The notes under the pieces were generated by a model. That model did no database searches and was not told the origin of the DNA. It saw only the letters and a program-made list of their open reading frames with translations. From Thiocystis violacea (GTDB lineage: Bacteria > Pseudomonadota > Gammaproteobacteria > Chromatiales > Chromatiaceae), in assembly GCF_016583565.1 (NCBI RefSeq), contig NZ_NRRF01000009.1:59959-123958 (forward strand): 64,000 nucleotides of DNA. The letters run 5' to 3'. The translations under genes and the position numbers were made by a program. Shown in pieces: positions 49,901 to 58,429 of the stretch (the stretch's first letter is position 1; the number at the start of each line of letters is the position of its first letter).

Positions 49901-50063
49901 TGCCGACGATCGGGAAGGGTTCGGTCGGAGCGGGTTCCGGCGGCGGTTCGCTGGCCGGCTCGGCGGACGGGGGAGCATCGGATGACGCTGGAGTCTGGTC
50001 CCGCGGTGCATCGGGCGCGCCGGGCGCGCCGCTGGGCGTGCTGGAGTCGCTGTTGGAGGTCAT
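46920..50063 (-). CDS. CheB-CheR-PAS fusion chemosensory protein
   Basis: A 1047-residue protein. After a Pro/Ser/Ala-rich N-terminal 48 residues comes a CheB methylesterase domain with the triad Ser58 (GASAG), His87 (VQHL) and Asp179 (GTGSDG). A CheR methyltransferase domain follows (about 250-520; [10 protein letters not shown] at 357-366, SCRNLLIY near 460). A long coiled coil of about 100 residues with repeated SxNEEL heptads, then two PAS regions complete it. It lacks a CheB receiver. Such fusions combine opposite activities on receptor glutamates or act as non-chemotactic signalling proteins; no receptor or CheA gene is present here. It is the first gene of the signalling block. Confidence 0.93.
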   Translation of the reverse strand: MTSNSDSSTPSGAPGAPDAPRDQTPASSDAPPSAEPASEPPPEPAPTEPFPIVGIGASAGGLAAFEAFFSAIPKDIATGMAFVLVQHLAPDHKSILTDLVKRYTRMQVQEVEDGVTVLPDCAYIIPPNLDMALFNGKLHLLEPSAPRGLRLPIDFFFRSLADDQRERAICVVLSGTGSDGTLGARAIKGEGGMVMVQSPTTAAYDGMPRSVIATGLADVILPPAEMPARLIAYLAHAFGRRPGPLPPAARSEDALAKICLLLRDATRHDFSEYKQSTLVRRIERRMALQQIERQSDYVRYLQREPAEIQALFRDLLIGVTNFFRDPEAFAALEAQVIPRLFAGKPAGAAVRVWVCGCSSGEEAYSIAILIQEHLETLKQTYHIQIFATDIDALAIEQARAGVYPASIAADLSPGRLARFFSLDEDAGLYRIQKVVRDLLVFSEQDLIRDPPFSRLDLISCRNLLIYLDGNLQRKLMPLFHYALNRDGALFLGNSETIGDAMTLFTPLDRKWKLYARQDPVSGAPVPSLGELPSTSRLGAEPVYPPAPVARAPAMDLGTLTEQALLRHFDPAAVLTNARGEIGYIHGRTGQYLEPAMGTAAMNIFQMAREGLRRPLTTALQRAVTHQDVVTMPGLQVKTNGDFTDVDLTIRPVQPRKRAKADDGRTDLYLVILERAPSTPKPLAEGAEADGTAASAATTRRIGELEQELRAKEEYLQTTLEEMETSNEELKSTNEEMQSVNEELQSTNEELETSKEELQSVNEELATVNAELQTKVADLSRANDDMNNLLAGTGVATLFVDDQLRISRFTPAMTQIIKLIPSDIGRPVGDIVSNLVGYTDLADDVEAVLQTLAPREKTLQILDGTWFLMRIGPYRTLSNVIEGAVMTFVDITARKHTEDALQAARVFAEGVVDAVRGPLVILDEAARLVSANRAFYRHFQVSEAEILGRPLYELGCGQWDIPALRELLDDLATPGASFDDYRVEHDFPKLGPRTMLLNARRLEPLSRQAGAILLAFEDLTPNPTANKAAAGPDPSRPDGGGGHDPPNR

Positions 50064-50220
50064 GGCTGGTCTTTAGCTCCGCGCGGTCGCGCGATGTGGG
50101 GCGAAGACGTCTGCTCGGTGCCTGCCAGGCGCCGAACGCGCCGGTGAGCGCGGCGCGGCGCGGCGCGGGAGATTGCCACGAACACGATAGCACATGCATG
50201 GCGATGGTTCTCTCCACCGC

Positions 50221-50295
50221 GTGGGGGCGGCGCCCCGCCGCGCCCATGGCGGGCCGGGGTCGCCGGGGTCGATCGCGCCGGGGCGGCGCTCCCAC
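50221..50295. repeat. GTGGGAGC-family palindrome (copy 7, long form)
   Basis: Seventy-five bases with arms GTGGGGGCGGCGCCCC and GGGGCGGCGCTCCCAC; one arm base differs from consensus. The centre (GGGCCGGGG...) is longer than in copies 4-6. Confidence 0.8.
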
Positions 50296-50308
50296 TTGGG
50301 CCGCCTCC

Positions 50309-50384
50309 GTGGGAGCGGCGCCCCGCCGCGACGATCGCGGGCCGGGGCTGCCGGGGGTTGATCGCGCCGGGGCGGCGCTCCCAC
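50309..50384. repeat. GTGGGAGC-family palindrome (copy 8, long form)
   Basis: Seventy-six bases, arms GTGGGAGCGGCGCCCC and GGGGCGGCGCTCCCAC, separated from copy 7 by 13 bases. Centre closely related to copy 7, so the pair looks like a tandem duplication. Confidence 0.85.
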
Positions 50385-50404
50385 GCGGGGGCGGCGCCTG
50401 TGAC

Positions 50405-50440
50405 GAAAAAGCCCGAGCCGCCGGATGGCGGTTCGGGCTC
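50405..50440 (-). terminator. Rho-independent terminator of the protease gene
   Basis: On the minus strand AGCCCGAACCGCC pairs with GGCGGCTCGGGCT (13 bp, one G-T pair, loop ATCC) and is followed by TTTTT. It lies about 50 bases after the protease stop codon. Confidence 0.88.
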
Positions 50441-50491
50441 ATCGGGAGCGCCGGGGCAAGCCTTCACCCCGCGCGCGGCGCTCGGCTCGGT

Positions 50492-52999
50492 CTAGGGCGA
50501 GCCGGGCGAGCAGGACTTGACGTCCGCCCGGACCGCGTTGAACACGGCCTTGACGTTGAGCGCCTGTGTCATGGTCACCTCGCAGCTGTCGTCCTTGCCC
50601 GCGCAGGCGCCATCCCAGCCCGCGAAGAGGGAGCCGGGGTCCGCCTCGGCCATGAGGGTCACCAGGCTGTCCTTCGCGAAGGCATTGCTGCAGGTGCTGC
50701 CGCAGTCGATGACGCTCGGGCCGGCCTCGGAGGAGAGGTCTTCCCCGGTGACGGTTTCCATCCACTCGACATGGCTGGCGAGCCGGGTGTAGACGGTCGG
50801 CTCGGCGGGCTCGTCGCAGCCGTTGCCCCAGCTGACGATGCCGGCCTGGGCATAACCGCCGCGGCCGTTCTCGACCACCAGCGGGCTGCCGTCGTCGGCC
50901 TGGCAGTGCTCGTCGTCCGTGGCGGCGGAGGTGGTGCAGAGCATGTTCTGCGTGATGGCGGCATCCCCGTAGGCCGTCCGGCAGGTGTCGGGATTGGCGA
51001 TGGAGGCGTCGACCTTGGAGAGCAGCGTGGCGGTGAGGCCGCACAGCTCGGTGGGCGTCCACCCCGTGACGGCGCTGGCGGTTCCGGGGCAGGCGAGGTC
51101 TGGTTCGCGCTCCCAGGTGACGGGGCGCAGGGGGTCGACATAGACCGGGCTCTTCAGCTCGATGAGCGCGATGTCGTGATTCAGGGTGAGCGGGTTGAAC
51201 TCGGGATGCTTGACGATGCGTTTGACCTTGGAGGTCTGACCGCCGTATTCGAAGCGCGTCGAGCCGGTGCGGACCTCGATGTTCGACGGCGAGACGGTGT
51301 TGTAGCGGTCGTCGCTGTCATCCACGATGCAGTGCGCGGCGGTGAGGATCCAGTTGGGGTGGATGACCGAGCCGCCGCAGGTCCAGCTGCCATTGAGGCG
51401 CCAGGTGCTGATCTTGAGGGCGGCTTGCCAGGGCCACTCGGACTGCTCGACGGGCTCGCCGCCGAGGAGCCTCGGCTGCGCGGACGCGGTGCTCTGGGCG
51501 ACGGCGGAGGCCGCCTCCGACCCAGCGCCCAGGGAGGAGAGAACCCGGCCCTGACCGGTGCCGAACTTCTGCACGGTCAAGGGGAGCTGCTCGGGGTCCG
51601 GGGCCAGCCATTTGGCGACATCGGGATAGTAGTGGGCGAAGGCGCCGTCCACCGTTGAGTTGTTGCGGTCGCAGGCGTCCTCCGGGTAGTAGCCGCAAGC
51701 CCCGTAGAGCTGACCGACCACGCGGCCGTCCGCCAGCATGACGGGCGCGCCGCTGCTGCCGCCCTCGGTGCTGCCGACCAGGTCGCGCGAGAAGATGAAG
51801 GGGCCGTAAGGCAGGCCGGGGAGGGCGCAATCCGCGCTACGGTCGACGCGATGTTGGGAGAAGGCCTGCGGAGAGCCCAGCGGGTGACTCAGGCGGAAGA
51901 GCAGGGTGCCTTCGGCATTCCCGCCGAGGGGGGTCATGGAGGTGTCGGTCCAGCCGAGGTACCAGGCCCATTCGGGCGGTGGCGTGTCGAGGACCAGCAG
52001 GCTGTGATCATCCACCGCCGAGTGGTCGAGCAGGGTGGCGCCGAGCGTGGACGCCGTGCCCGGCAGGATCGGCTGGCAGCCGGCGTTGCAGAAGGGGGTC
52101 TTGTAGTCGAACCAGGCCTCGACCGTGGCGGCCACCGCGGAGTCGCTGATGCAGTGATTGGCGGTGAGGAAGTAGGGGATGCTGGTCGCTGGGTCGGTGT
52201 CCGCGAGCAGGCCGCCCGAGCAGAGGTAGCTCGCGCCGTCCTGGATGAAGTTGATGTGGGCGATCGCCTTGCGCGCCTTCTCGATGGCCGGCCACTCCGC
52301 CTCGGTGTGGCAGGAGCCATCTTCGATGCAGGGCGCATTGATGGCGCAGAAGGGGTTGGCGGCGCCATCGAAGAGCAGGACGGCGCCGATGCTCAAGCGG
52401 GCATCGTCCGAGGCCCCCTCGGGAACCTGCACATGGATGTAGAGCGCATCGCCCGTGACGCTTCCCGACCAGAAGCTCGTGGTGGCGCCCGTGTAGGGGC
52501 CCTCGACCTCGCCGGCGTCGTTGTAGAGGTAGATGGAGCCGCCCGCGGGGAGGGCGACGTTGTCGAAGCGCAGCCGGGCGCCCGCGGCACCGGCGGAATC
52601 CAGGCGCATGACCCAGGTGAGCTGTCCGTCCGCGCGCCGGACCGTGCCGCCCGCGAAGCTATAGGTCTGGTCGCTCATGGCCGCGACGTCGAGCGGCTGC
52701 AGATCGACGTTGACGTCGACTCCCTTGACGATGCCGACCTTGAGCGGTTTGCCCGAGGGAGCCTTCGCATTGTCCGCGGCGATCTTCTCGTGCTCCTCCG
52801 CCGTCAACTCGACGCGGGCAGCCGATGCGGCGGGGCGCTGGCCGATCATGGCCCGCAGGCGTTGAACCGATGCGTGCTGTGCCTCCGTGGCGGCCCCGAC
52901 GGGTCGCTGCTGCGGCATCACATCGACGGCCGACGCGGCGCCGGAGGCGGCCAGGAAGATCAAGGGGATCAATCTTCCACTTAGACGATCTCTTTCCAT
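50492..52999 (-). CDS. Secreted double serine protease, second domain lacking catalytic Ser
   Basis: An 835-residue exported protein with signal peptide (about 1-24, ending ASA). Domain order: N-terminal propeptide-like region; a lysyl-endopeptidase-type trypsin fold with His in LTANHC, Asp in DDHSLLVL and Ser in EGGSSGAP; a linker; a second trypsin fold starting RLLGGEPVEQSEWPWQ with His in LTAAHC and Asp in NHDIALIEL. In the second fold the GDSGGP motif reads ADDGSP, placing Asp703 where the nucleophile should be. The C-terminal about 60 residues are a bacterial-repeat-type domain (FAGWDGAC). The first domain should be active; the second is probably a pseudoprotease. It stands alone with its own terminator. 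Confidence 0.9.
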   Translation of the reverse strand: MERDRLSGRLIPLIFLAASGAASAVDVMPQQRPVGAATEAQHASVQRLRAMIGQRPAASAARVELTAEEHEKIAADNAKAPSGKPLKVGIVKGVDVNVDLQPLDVAAMSDQTYSFAGGTVRRADGQLTWVMRLDSAGAAGARLRFDNVALPAGGSIYLYNDAGEVEGPYTGATTSFWSGSVTGDALYIHVQVPEGASDDARLSIGAVLLFDGAANPFCAINAPCIEDGSCHTEAEWPAIEKARKAIAHINFIQDGASYLCSGGLLADTDPATSIPYFLTANHCISDSAVAATVEAWFDYKTPFCNAGCQPILPGTASTLGATLLDHSAVDDHSLLVLDTPPPEWAWYLGWTDTSMTPLGGNAEGTLLFRLSHPLGSPQAFSQHRVDRSADCALPGLPYGPFIFSRDLVGSTEGGSSGAPVMLADGRVVGQLYGACGYYPEDACDRNNSTVDGAFAHYYPDVAKWLAPDPEQLPLTVQKFGTGQGRVLSSLGAGSEAASAVAQSTASAQPRLLGGEPVEQSEWPWQAALKISTWRLNGSWTCGGSVIHPNWILTAAHCIVDDSDDRYNTVSPSNIEVRTGSTRFEYGGQTSKVKRIVKHPEFNPLTLNHDIALIELKSPVYVDPLRPVTWEREPDLACPGTASAVTGWTPTELCGLTATLLSKVDASIANPDTCRTAYGDAAITQNMLCTTSAATDDEHCQADDGSPLVVENGRGGYAQAGIVSWGNGCDEPAEPTVYTRLASHVEWMETVTGEDLSSEAGPSVIDCGSTCSNAFAKDSLVTLMAEADPGSLFAGWDGACAGKDDSCEVTMTQALNVKAVFNAVRADVKSCSPGSP

Positions 53000-53182
53000 C
53001 GTGATGGCTCCTTCAAAAACACGATTTCATTCGCGTTTGCAGAAAATGCATTCGGGTTCGGGGAGAATAATGGACTCGTTACACGATCGCTACCTGGTTT
53101 CCTGAACGAATCAGCCGGTGCTTCGTGCTGTCTTCGATCTTGCCGGAGCAGACTCCTTAAGCGGCATCCGGCCGCATCGAAT

Positions 53183-53261
53183 GCAGGGCGGACAAGCGCG
53201 GCGCGGTCCACCAACAACGGCGCGGGATTCGGTGGACTTCGCTCGCGCTCGTCCACCCTAC
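53183..53261 (-). repeat. 79-bp GTAGGGTGGAC palindromic element, copy 2
   Basis: Same length and internal order as 38454-38532, in the reverse orientation; the arm at the left end reads GCAGGGCGGAC with two changes. Confidence 0.85.
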
Positions 53262-53281
53262 CTGTCTACCTGTCTACCTGT
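53258..53281. repeat. Three ctacctgt octamers
   Basis: Three exact tandem copies of an 8-base unit that begins inside the last bases of the 79-bp element, suggesting slippage at its edge. Confidence 0.85.
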
Positions 53282-53462
53282 CCGACTGACGACTGAGGCC
53301 GATTCCGCGATCGACGTCTCATTCCAGGGTCCACTCGGGATTCTACTGAAAGTGCCCGCGGATTCGGATCTCCGAATGTCCGAAGTGTGACCCAGGGCCG
53401 TGCTTTCGATTTCGAACCGACGCGCTGGGGCGAAGCTGCTAGTCTTGCCAGACTCCGTTGCC

Positions 53463-54614
53463 ATGGCCCCTTCTGCGTCATTTATGCCGCCAAGCGATCG
53501 ACGACTGACTCTGTTCGCCTCCTTCTCCGGCGCCGGTGGGGTCGAGCGCATGCTGGTGAATCTGGTGCGGGGCATCGCGAATCAGGGCGTTGGCGTGGAT
53601 CTGGTCGTGGTCCGCACCGAGAGTCCGCATCTGGGGCAGTTACCGGACGGTGTGCGCCTGATCCGCCTGCGCGCGTCTCACACCCTGCTTGCGGTGCCAG
53701 AGTTGGCCCGTTACCTGCGCGCGGAGCGCCCCGCCGTGCTCCTGGCCGCGAAGGACCGCGCCGGGCGCGCGGCCGTGCTGGCGCGCGCGCTGGCCGGCAC
53801 GCAGACGCGCCTGGCCCTGCGCCTGGGGACCAACCTCTCCACCGCGATGGCGGAGCGCTCGCTGCTCGAACGCTGGCTGCGCTATCTGCCGATTCGGCTG
53901 CTCTATCCGCGCATCGAGCGCATCATCGCCGTCTCGCGGGGCGTCGCCGAGGATACCGCCCGCGTCGCCCGGATCCCGGCCGCGCGGATCACCGTGATCC
54001 GCAATCCCGTCATCACGCCCGATCTGGCGGCCCAGGCGGCCGAACCTTGTCCGCATCCCTGGCTCGAGCCGGGGCAGCCGCCGGTGCTCATGGGGGCCGG
54101 CCGCCTGCAGCGGCAGAAGGATTTTCCGACCCTGATCCGCGCCTTCGCCAAGGTGCGCGCGGTCCGCGACGCCCGTCTGATGATTCTGGGCGAGGGCACC
54201 GCGCGCCCCAAGCTGGACGCCTTGGCGGCGAGCCTGGGCGTGGAGCGCGACGTCTGTTTGCCGGGCTTCCAAGCCAATCCCTACGCCTTTCTGACGCGGG
54301 CGGCCGTCTTCGTGCTCTCCTCGGCCTGGGAGGGATCGCCGAACGTGCTGACCGAGGCGATGGCACTGGGTGTCCCCGTGGTGTCCACTCAGTGTCCGAG
54401 CGGACCCTCCGAGATTCTGGACGGCGGCCGCTACGGTCCGCTGGTCCCCGTCGGTGACGCGGATGCCCTGGCCGATGGCATGCTCGCGATGCTGGAGAAG
54501 CCGACCCCCGCAAGCGTGGTTCGGGGCGCGGTCGCGGACTACGAGCAAGGGCGCAGTGCCGCGCGCTATTTACAGGTGCTGGGGTTTTCTGGTCACGAAG
54601 CTCCAGCTTCGTGA
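53463..54614 (+). CDS. Group 1 glycosyltransferase (GT4 type)
   Basis: A 383-residue cytoplasmic GT-B enzyme. FSGAGGVERMLVNL at the N-terminus and the C-terminal block GAGRLQRQKDFPTLIRA, then SSAWEGSPNVLTEAMALGVPVVS, carry the usual E-x7-E donor-site pattern. It probably adds a sugar during envelope polysaccharide synthesis; the acceptor is unknown. ATG 53463 or ATG 53484 could be the start; neither has a strong ribosome-binding site. The stop codon lies in a 13-bp perfect palindrome. Confidence 0.88.
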   Translation: MAPSASFMPPSDRRLTLFASFSGAGGVERMLVNLVRGIANQGVGVDLVVVRTESPHLGQLPDGVRLIRLRASHTLLAVPELARYLRAERPAVLLAAKDRAGRAAVLARALAGTQTRLALRLGTNLSTAMAERSLLERWLRYLPIRLLYPRIERIIAVSRGVAEDTARVARIPAARITVIRNPVITPDLAAQAAEPCPHPWLEPGQPPVLMGAGRLQRQKDFPTLIRAFAKVRAVRDARLMILGEGTARPKLDALAASLGVERDVCLPGFQANPYAFLTRAAVFVLSSAWEGSPNVLTEAMALGVPVVSTQCPSGPSEILDGGRYGPLVPVGDADALADGMLAMLEKPTPASVVRGAVADYEQGRSAARYLQVLGFSGHEAPAS

Positions 54615-54617
54615 CCA
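54590..54617. repeat. Perfect 13-bp palindrome spanning the glycosyltransferase stop codon
   Basis: TGGTCACGAAGCT (54590-54602), CC, and AGCTTCGTGACCA (54605-54617). The stop codon TGA is at 54612-54614, so the last eight codons of the gene are provided by the palindrome. No T-run follows on either strand, so it does not look like a simple terminator. Confidence 0.85.
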
Positions 54618-54724
54618 GGCTCGAATCGGGACGTGGAAAATGGACAGCTTCTTAGACCTCTGCTCGGCGGGGGTGAACCTTTCGAGGCCGCGCGGCCGGG
54701 CCGATCAAAACCAAGGGTGGAGTC

Positions 54725-57700
54725 ATGGGGCAGCTATTTCGGATTTCGGGTTTTCTCTTCTACATCCTGATGATCTTTCTCAATGCCTTCGTGGACCTGG
54801 GGCACAAGATCATCATCCAGAACACGCTGTTCAAGACCTACGACGGTGACACCCAGATCCTCCTCACGGCCGTCGTCAATGCGCTGATCCTCATTCCCTT
54901 CGTCCTGCTCTTCACCCCCTCGGGATTCATCGCGGACCGCTTTCCGAAGAACCGGGTCATGCGCGCGAGCGCCTGGATCGCCGTCGGCCTGACCCTTTGC
55001 ATCACGGTCTTCTATTACCTCGGCTGGTTCTGGCCGGCCTTCGTCATGACCTTTCTGCTCGCGGCCCAGAGCGCCATCTATTCGCCCGCCAAGTACGGCT
55101 ACATCAAGGAGTTGGTCGGCAAGGAGGCGCTGGCCTCGGCCAATGGCTGGGTGCAGGCGACGACGACCACGGCCATCCTGGCGGGGATCTTTGTCTTCTC
55201 GGTCCTGTTCGAGGGCCGTCTGGCGGACATGGCCTTCAGCACGCCGGGCGAGATCATGCATCTGGTCGCGCCGCTGGGCTGGGTGCTGGTCGGCTGCTCC
55301 CTGGCCGAGGTCTTCGTGGCCTACCGCCTGCCGCAGGCGAACGCGGGCAACGCCATGCCCTTCGAGTGGCCTCAGTACGCCTCCGGCGGCTATCTCAAGC
55401 AGAATCTGGGTGCCGCTTGGGGCAATCAGGTGATCTGGCTTTCGATCGTCGGGCTGTCGGTCTTCTGGGCCATCTCGCAGGTCATCCTCGCGGCCTTTCC
55501 GGCCTTCGCGAAGGAGACGCTGGGCGAGACCAATACGGTGGTCATCCAGGGCATGCTGGCCTGCTCGGGGCTCGGCATCATCCTGGGTTCCTATGTGGCG
55601 GGGCGCGTCTCGCGCAATCACATCGAGACCGGCCTCATCCCCATCGGCGCCATCGGCATCGCCGTGGCGCTCTTCGTGCTGCCGGGGCTGGGCTCGATCT
55701 GGGCGCATGGCGCCAATTTCCTCATGCTTGGCTTCCTCGGCGGCCTCTTCCTGGTGCCGCTCAATGCCCTGATCCAGTTCAACGCGGGCGAGCAGGGGCT
55801 CGGGCGGGTACTGGCGGCCAACAACTTCGTCCAGAACGTCGTGATGCTGGGCTTCCTGGGCCTAACGGTGCTGGCGGCCTTTCTCCAGGTGGGCGGACTC
55901 CTGGTGATGGTCGGTCTGGGCGTGATCGCGCTCCTGGGCGCGGCCTACACGCTCTATCAGCTGCCCCAGTCGCTGCTGCGCTTCCTGATCGCGCGGGTCA
56001 TCGCGACCCGCTATCGCCTCAGTGTCATCGGGCTGGAGAACATGCCGGCGCAGGGCGGGGTGCTGATGCTCGGCAACCATGTGAGCTGGATCGACTGGGC
56101 CATGGTGCAGATGGCAAGCCCCAGGCCGGTGCGCTTCGTCATGGAGCGCTGGATCTACGAGCGCTGGTATCTGCGCTGGTTCCTGGACTTCTTCGGGGTG
56201 GTGCCCATCTCGCGCGGGCGCAGCCGGGAGGCCATCCATACCGTGGCGCGGCTGCTGGAGGCGGGGGAGGTGGTCTGCATCTTCCCCGAGGGCACGCTGA
56301 GCAAGACCGGGCAGCTCTCCGAGTTCAAGCGCGGGTTCGAGCTCTCGGCGCGCGAGGCGGGGACCGGCGTCATCCTGCCTTTCTACCAGCGCGGCCTCTG
56401 GGGCAGCCGTTTCTCCTACGCCAGTGAGAAGCTCCGCACGAACCGCCGGGACGGGCGCGTGCGCGAGATCATCGTCGCCTTCGGCCCGACCCTGCCGCTG
56501 CAAGCCAGCGCGGAGCAGGTCAAGCAGGCGGTCTTCGAGCTGTCGGTGACCTCCTGGAAGACCTATGTGGAGACGCTGCCCAGCCTACCCCATGCCTGGC
56601 TGAGGTCGGCGAAGCGCAACCTGAGCACGCTGAGCGTCATCGACTCCATCGGGACGGGGCTGACCAATCGGCGGCTCGTCACCGCGGTCCTGCTCTTCGC
56701 CGGACGGATTCGGCGCCTGGCGCCCGAGCCTGCGGTCGGCATCCTGCTGCCTGCCAGCAGCGCCGGGGCCATCGCGAATCTGGCCGCGCTGCTCGCGGGC
56801 AAGACCCTGGTGAACCTCAATTACACGGCGAGCGCCGAGGCGCTCAGGGCTGGCATCGAACAGGCGGGCGTGCGCCATGTGGTGACCGCCGAGCGCTTCC
56901 TGCGCAAGCTGGAGCAGCGCGGCATCGATCTCGGCGCGGCGCTGCCCGGCGTGACCCTGCACCCCATGGAGTCGATGCGCGCGGAGATCGGCAAGGTTCA
57001 GTCGCTGGCGATGCTGGCGGCCGTGAGCCTGCTGCCGGCCGAGCTGCTGCTGCGCCTGTTCGGGCACCCGACCCGGCCCGAGGACACGGCCGCCATCCTC
57101 TTCTCCAGCGGCAGCGAGGGCACGCCCAAGGGCATCGAGCTGACGCACCGCAACATCATGGCCAACGTCCGGCAGATCTCGGACGTGCTCAACACCCAGG
57201 CGGACGACGTGGTGCTGTCCAACCTGCCGCTGTTCCACGCCTTCGGACTCACGGCGACCACCTTCATGCCGCTGCTGGAAGGCATCCCCATGGTCTGTCA
57301 CCCGGATCCGACCGACGCGGTCGGCAGCGCCAAGGCGATCGCCCGCCATCGGGTCACGGTGCTTTGCAGCACCTCGACCTTCCTGCGGCTCTATATCCGC
57401 AATCGACGGGTCCACCCGCTGATGCTCCAGTCGCTGCGAATCGTCGTCGCCGGGGCCGAGCGGCTGAGCCCGGACGTGCGCGAGGCCTTCGCCGTCAAGT
57501 TCCAGAAGCAGATCCTGGAAGGCTATGGCGCGACGGAGACGACGCCGGTCGCGAGCGTCAATGTGCCGGACGCGATGGAGACCAAGACCTGGAAGATTCA
57601 GGCCGGCTCAAGGCCGGGGACGGTCGGGATGCCGCTGCCGGGCACCAGCTTCCGCGTGGTGGATCCGGTGACGCTGGCGCCGCTGCCGCCCGGTGAGGAC

Positions 57701-58171
57701 GGGCTCATCCTGATCGGCGGCGTTCAGGTCATGAAGGGTTACCTCAAGGCGCCCGAGAAGACGGCCGACGCCGTCGTCGAGTTCGATGCCATGCGCTGGT
57801 ACAAGACCGGCGATAAGGGCCATCTGGACGCCGATGGCTTCCTGACCATCGTCGACCGCTATTCGCGCTTCGCCAAGCTCGGCGGCGAGATGATCAGCCT
57901 GGGCGCGGTCGAGGAGCAGGTGCGGCGCGTCCTTGGTCGGGCGGAGTTGGAGGTCGCGGCGGTCAATCTGCCCGACGAGCGCAAGGGCGAGCGCATCCTG
58001 TTGCTGACGGCCGAGGACATCGATCCGGACACGCTGCGCAAGGCGCTGCTCGACGCGGGCGTCAATCCGCTGAGCATCCCGTCGCAGGTCGTGCGGGTCG
58101 ATGCCATCCCCAAGCTGGGCAGCGGCAAGACCGATTTCGGCGGCGTGCGGCGGTTGGCGCTGGCGGCCTGA
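54725..58171 (+). CDS. MFS transporter / acyltransferase / acyl-ACP synthetase fusion (LplT-Aas type)
   Basis: An 1148-residue three-domain inner-membrane protein. Residues 1-410 are a 12-span MFS transporter like LplT (lysophospholipid flippase). A PlsC-type acyltransferase follows with HVSWID (H-x4-D, His452/Asp457) and FPEGT near 520. The rest is an AMP-forming ligase with FSSGSEGTPKG (793-803) and a C-terminal GSGKTDF lysine motif. In E. coli LplT and the bifunctional Aas are separate, adjacent genes acting in lysophosphatidylethanolamine re-acylation; here all are in one chain. All catalytic motifs are present. ATG 54725 follows GGTGGAG. It lies after the glycosyltransferase gene. Confidence 0.92.
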   Translation: MGQLFRISGFLFYILMIFLNAFVDLGHKIIIQNTLFKTYDGDTQILLTAVVNALILIPFVLLFTPSGFIADRFPKNRVMRASAWIAVGLTLCITVFYYLGWFWPAFVMTFLLAAQSAIYSPAKYGYIKELVGKEALASANGWVQATTTTAILAGIFVFSVLFEGRLADMAFSTPGEIMHLVAPLGWVLVGCSLAEVFVAYRLPQANAGNAMPFEWPQYASGGYLKQNLGAAWGNQVIWLSIVGLSVFWAISQVILAAFPAFAKETLGETNTVVIQGMLACSGLGIILGSYVAGRVSRNHIETGLIPIGAIGIAVALFVLPGLGSIWAHGANFLMLGFLGGLFLVPLNALIQFNAGEQGLGRVLAANNFVQNVVMLGFLGLTVLAAFLQVGGLLVMVGLGVIALLGAAYTLYQLPQSLLRFLIARVIATRYRLSVIGLENMPAQGGVLMLGNHVSWIDWAMVQMASPRPVRFVMERWIYERWYLRWFLDFFGVVPISRGRSREAIHTVARLLEAGEVVCIFPEGTLSKTGQLSEFKRGFELSAREAGTGVILPFYQRGLWGSRFSYASEKLRTNRRDGRVREIIVAFGPTLPLQASAEQVKQAVFELSVTSWKTYVETLPSLPHAWLRSAKRNLSTLSVIDSIGTGLTNRRLVTAVLLFAGRIRRLAPEPAVGILLPASSAGAIANLAALLAGKTLVNLNYTASAEALRAGIEQAGVRHVVTAERFLRKLEQRGIDLGAALPGVTLHPMESMRAEIGKVQSLAMLAAVSLLPAELLLRLFGHPTRPEDTAAILFSSGSEGTPKGIELTHRNIMANVRQISDVLNTQADDVVLSNLPLFHAFGLTATTFMPLLEGIPMVCHPDPTDAVGSAKAIARHRVTVLCSTSTFLRLYIRNRRVHPLMLQSLRIVVAGAERLSPDVREAFAVKFQKQILEGYGATETTPVASVNVPDAMETKTWKIQAGSRPGTVGMPLPGTSFRVVDPVTLAPLPPGEDGLILIGGVQVMKGYLKAPEKTADAVVEFDAMRWYKTGDKGHLDADGFLTIVDRYSRFAKLGGEMISLGAVEEQVRRVLGRAELEVAAVNLPDERKGERILLLTAEDIDPDTLRKALLDAGVNPLSIPSQVVRVDAIPKLGSGKTDFGGVRRLALAA

Positions 58172-58221
58172 CGGCCGGCGTGGACCGGCCCCGGAAAGGC
58201 GTCGGACGTACACCCAGGCAG

Positions 58222-58376
58222 GTAGGATGGGCAAAGTCCGCGCTCCAAGCTTGAATGCAGCCTCGGCGTTGGACGGACGTGCCCATCTTGCAAGGCTCAC
58301 AGCGGGACGGATGGGCACGCCCGTCGATCACTAGCGCTCCAAACGGAGCTGATCACGCGGGCTTTGCCCATCCTAC
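58222..58376. repeat. 155-bp composite palindromic repeat, copy 2
   Basis: Outer arms GTAGGATGGGCAAAG and CTTTGCCCATCCTAC as in copy 1 (5228-5382), same 155-base length, inner pair CGTGCCCATC and GATGGGCACG. The centre has diverged from copy 1. It fills most of the gap before the reductase gene. Confidence 0.85.
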
Positions 58377-58429
58377 GCGCTGAAATCGCACGCGACAGCT
58401 TCACCCGCACCCAACGACGCATCGGCAGT

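Larger units (their letters stand above)
50064..50491. other. 428-bp gap with two 75-bp palindromes and a terminator
   Basis: The gap holds the palindromes at 50221-50295 and 50309-50384 and the terminator of the protease gene (50405-50440). The promoter of the CheB-CheR gene should be in 50064-50220, but no clear boxes were found. Confidence 0.6.
53000..53462. other. Divergent gap between protease and glycosyltransferase genes
   Basis: The gap contains the second 79-bp element (53183-53261) and three tandem ctacctgt octamers (53258-53281). No gene is supported. Both promoters must lie here but neither is clear. Confidence 0.6.

Noticed and set aside
47379..49985. 868-codon plus-strand open frame opposite the CheB-CheR gene
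   Set aside because: The opposite strand encodes intact CheB and CheR motifs over the same bases; this frame has no domain and shows the typical composition of an antisense shadow.
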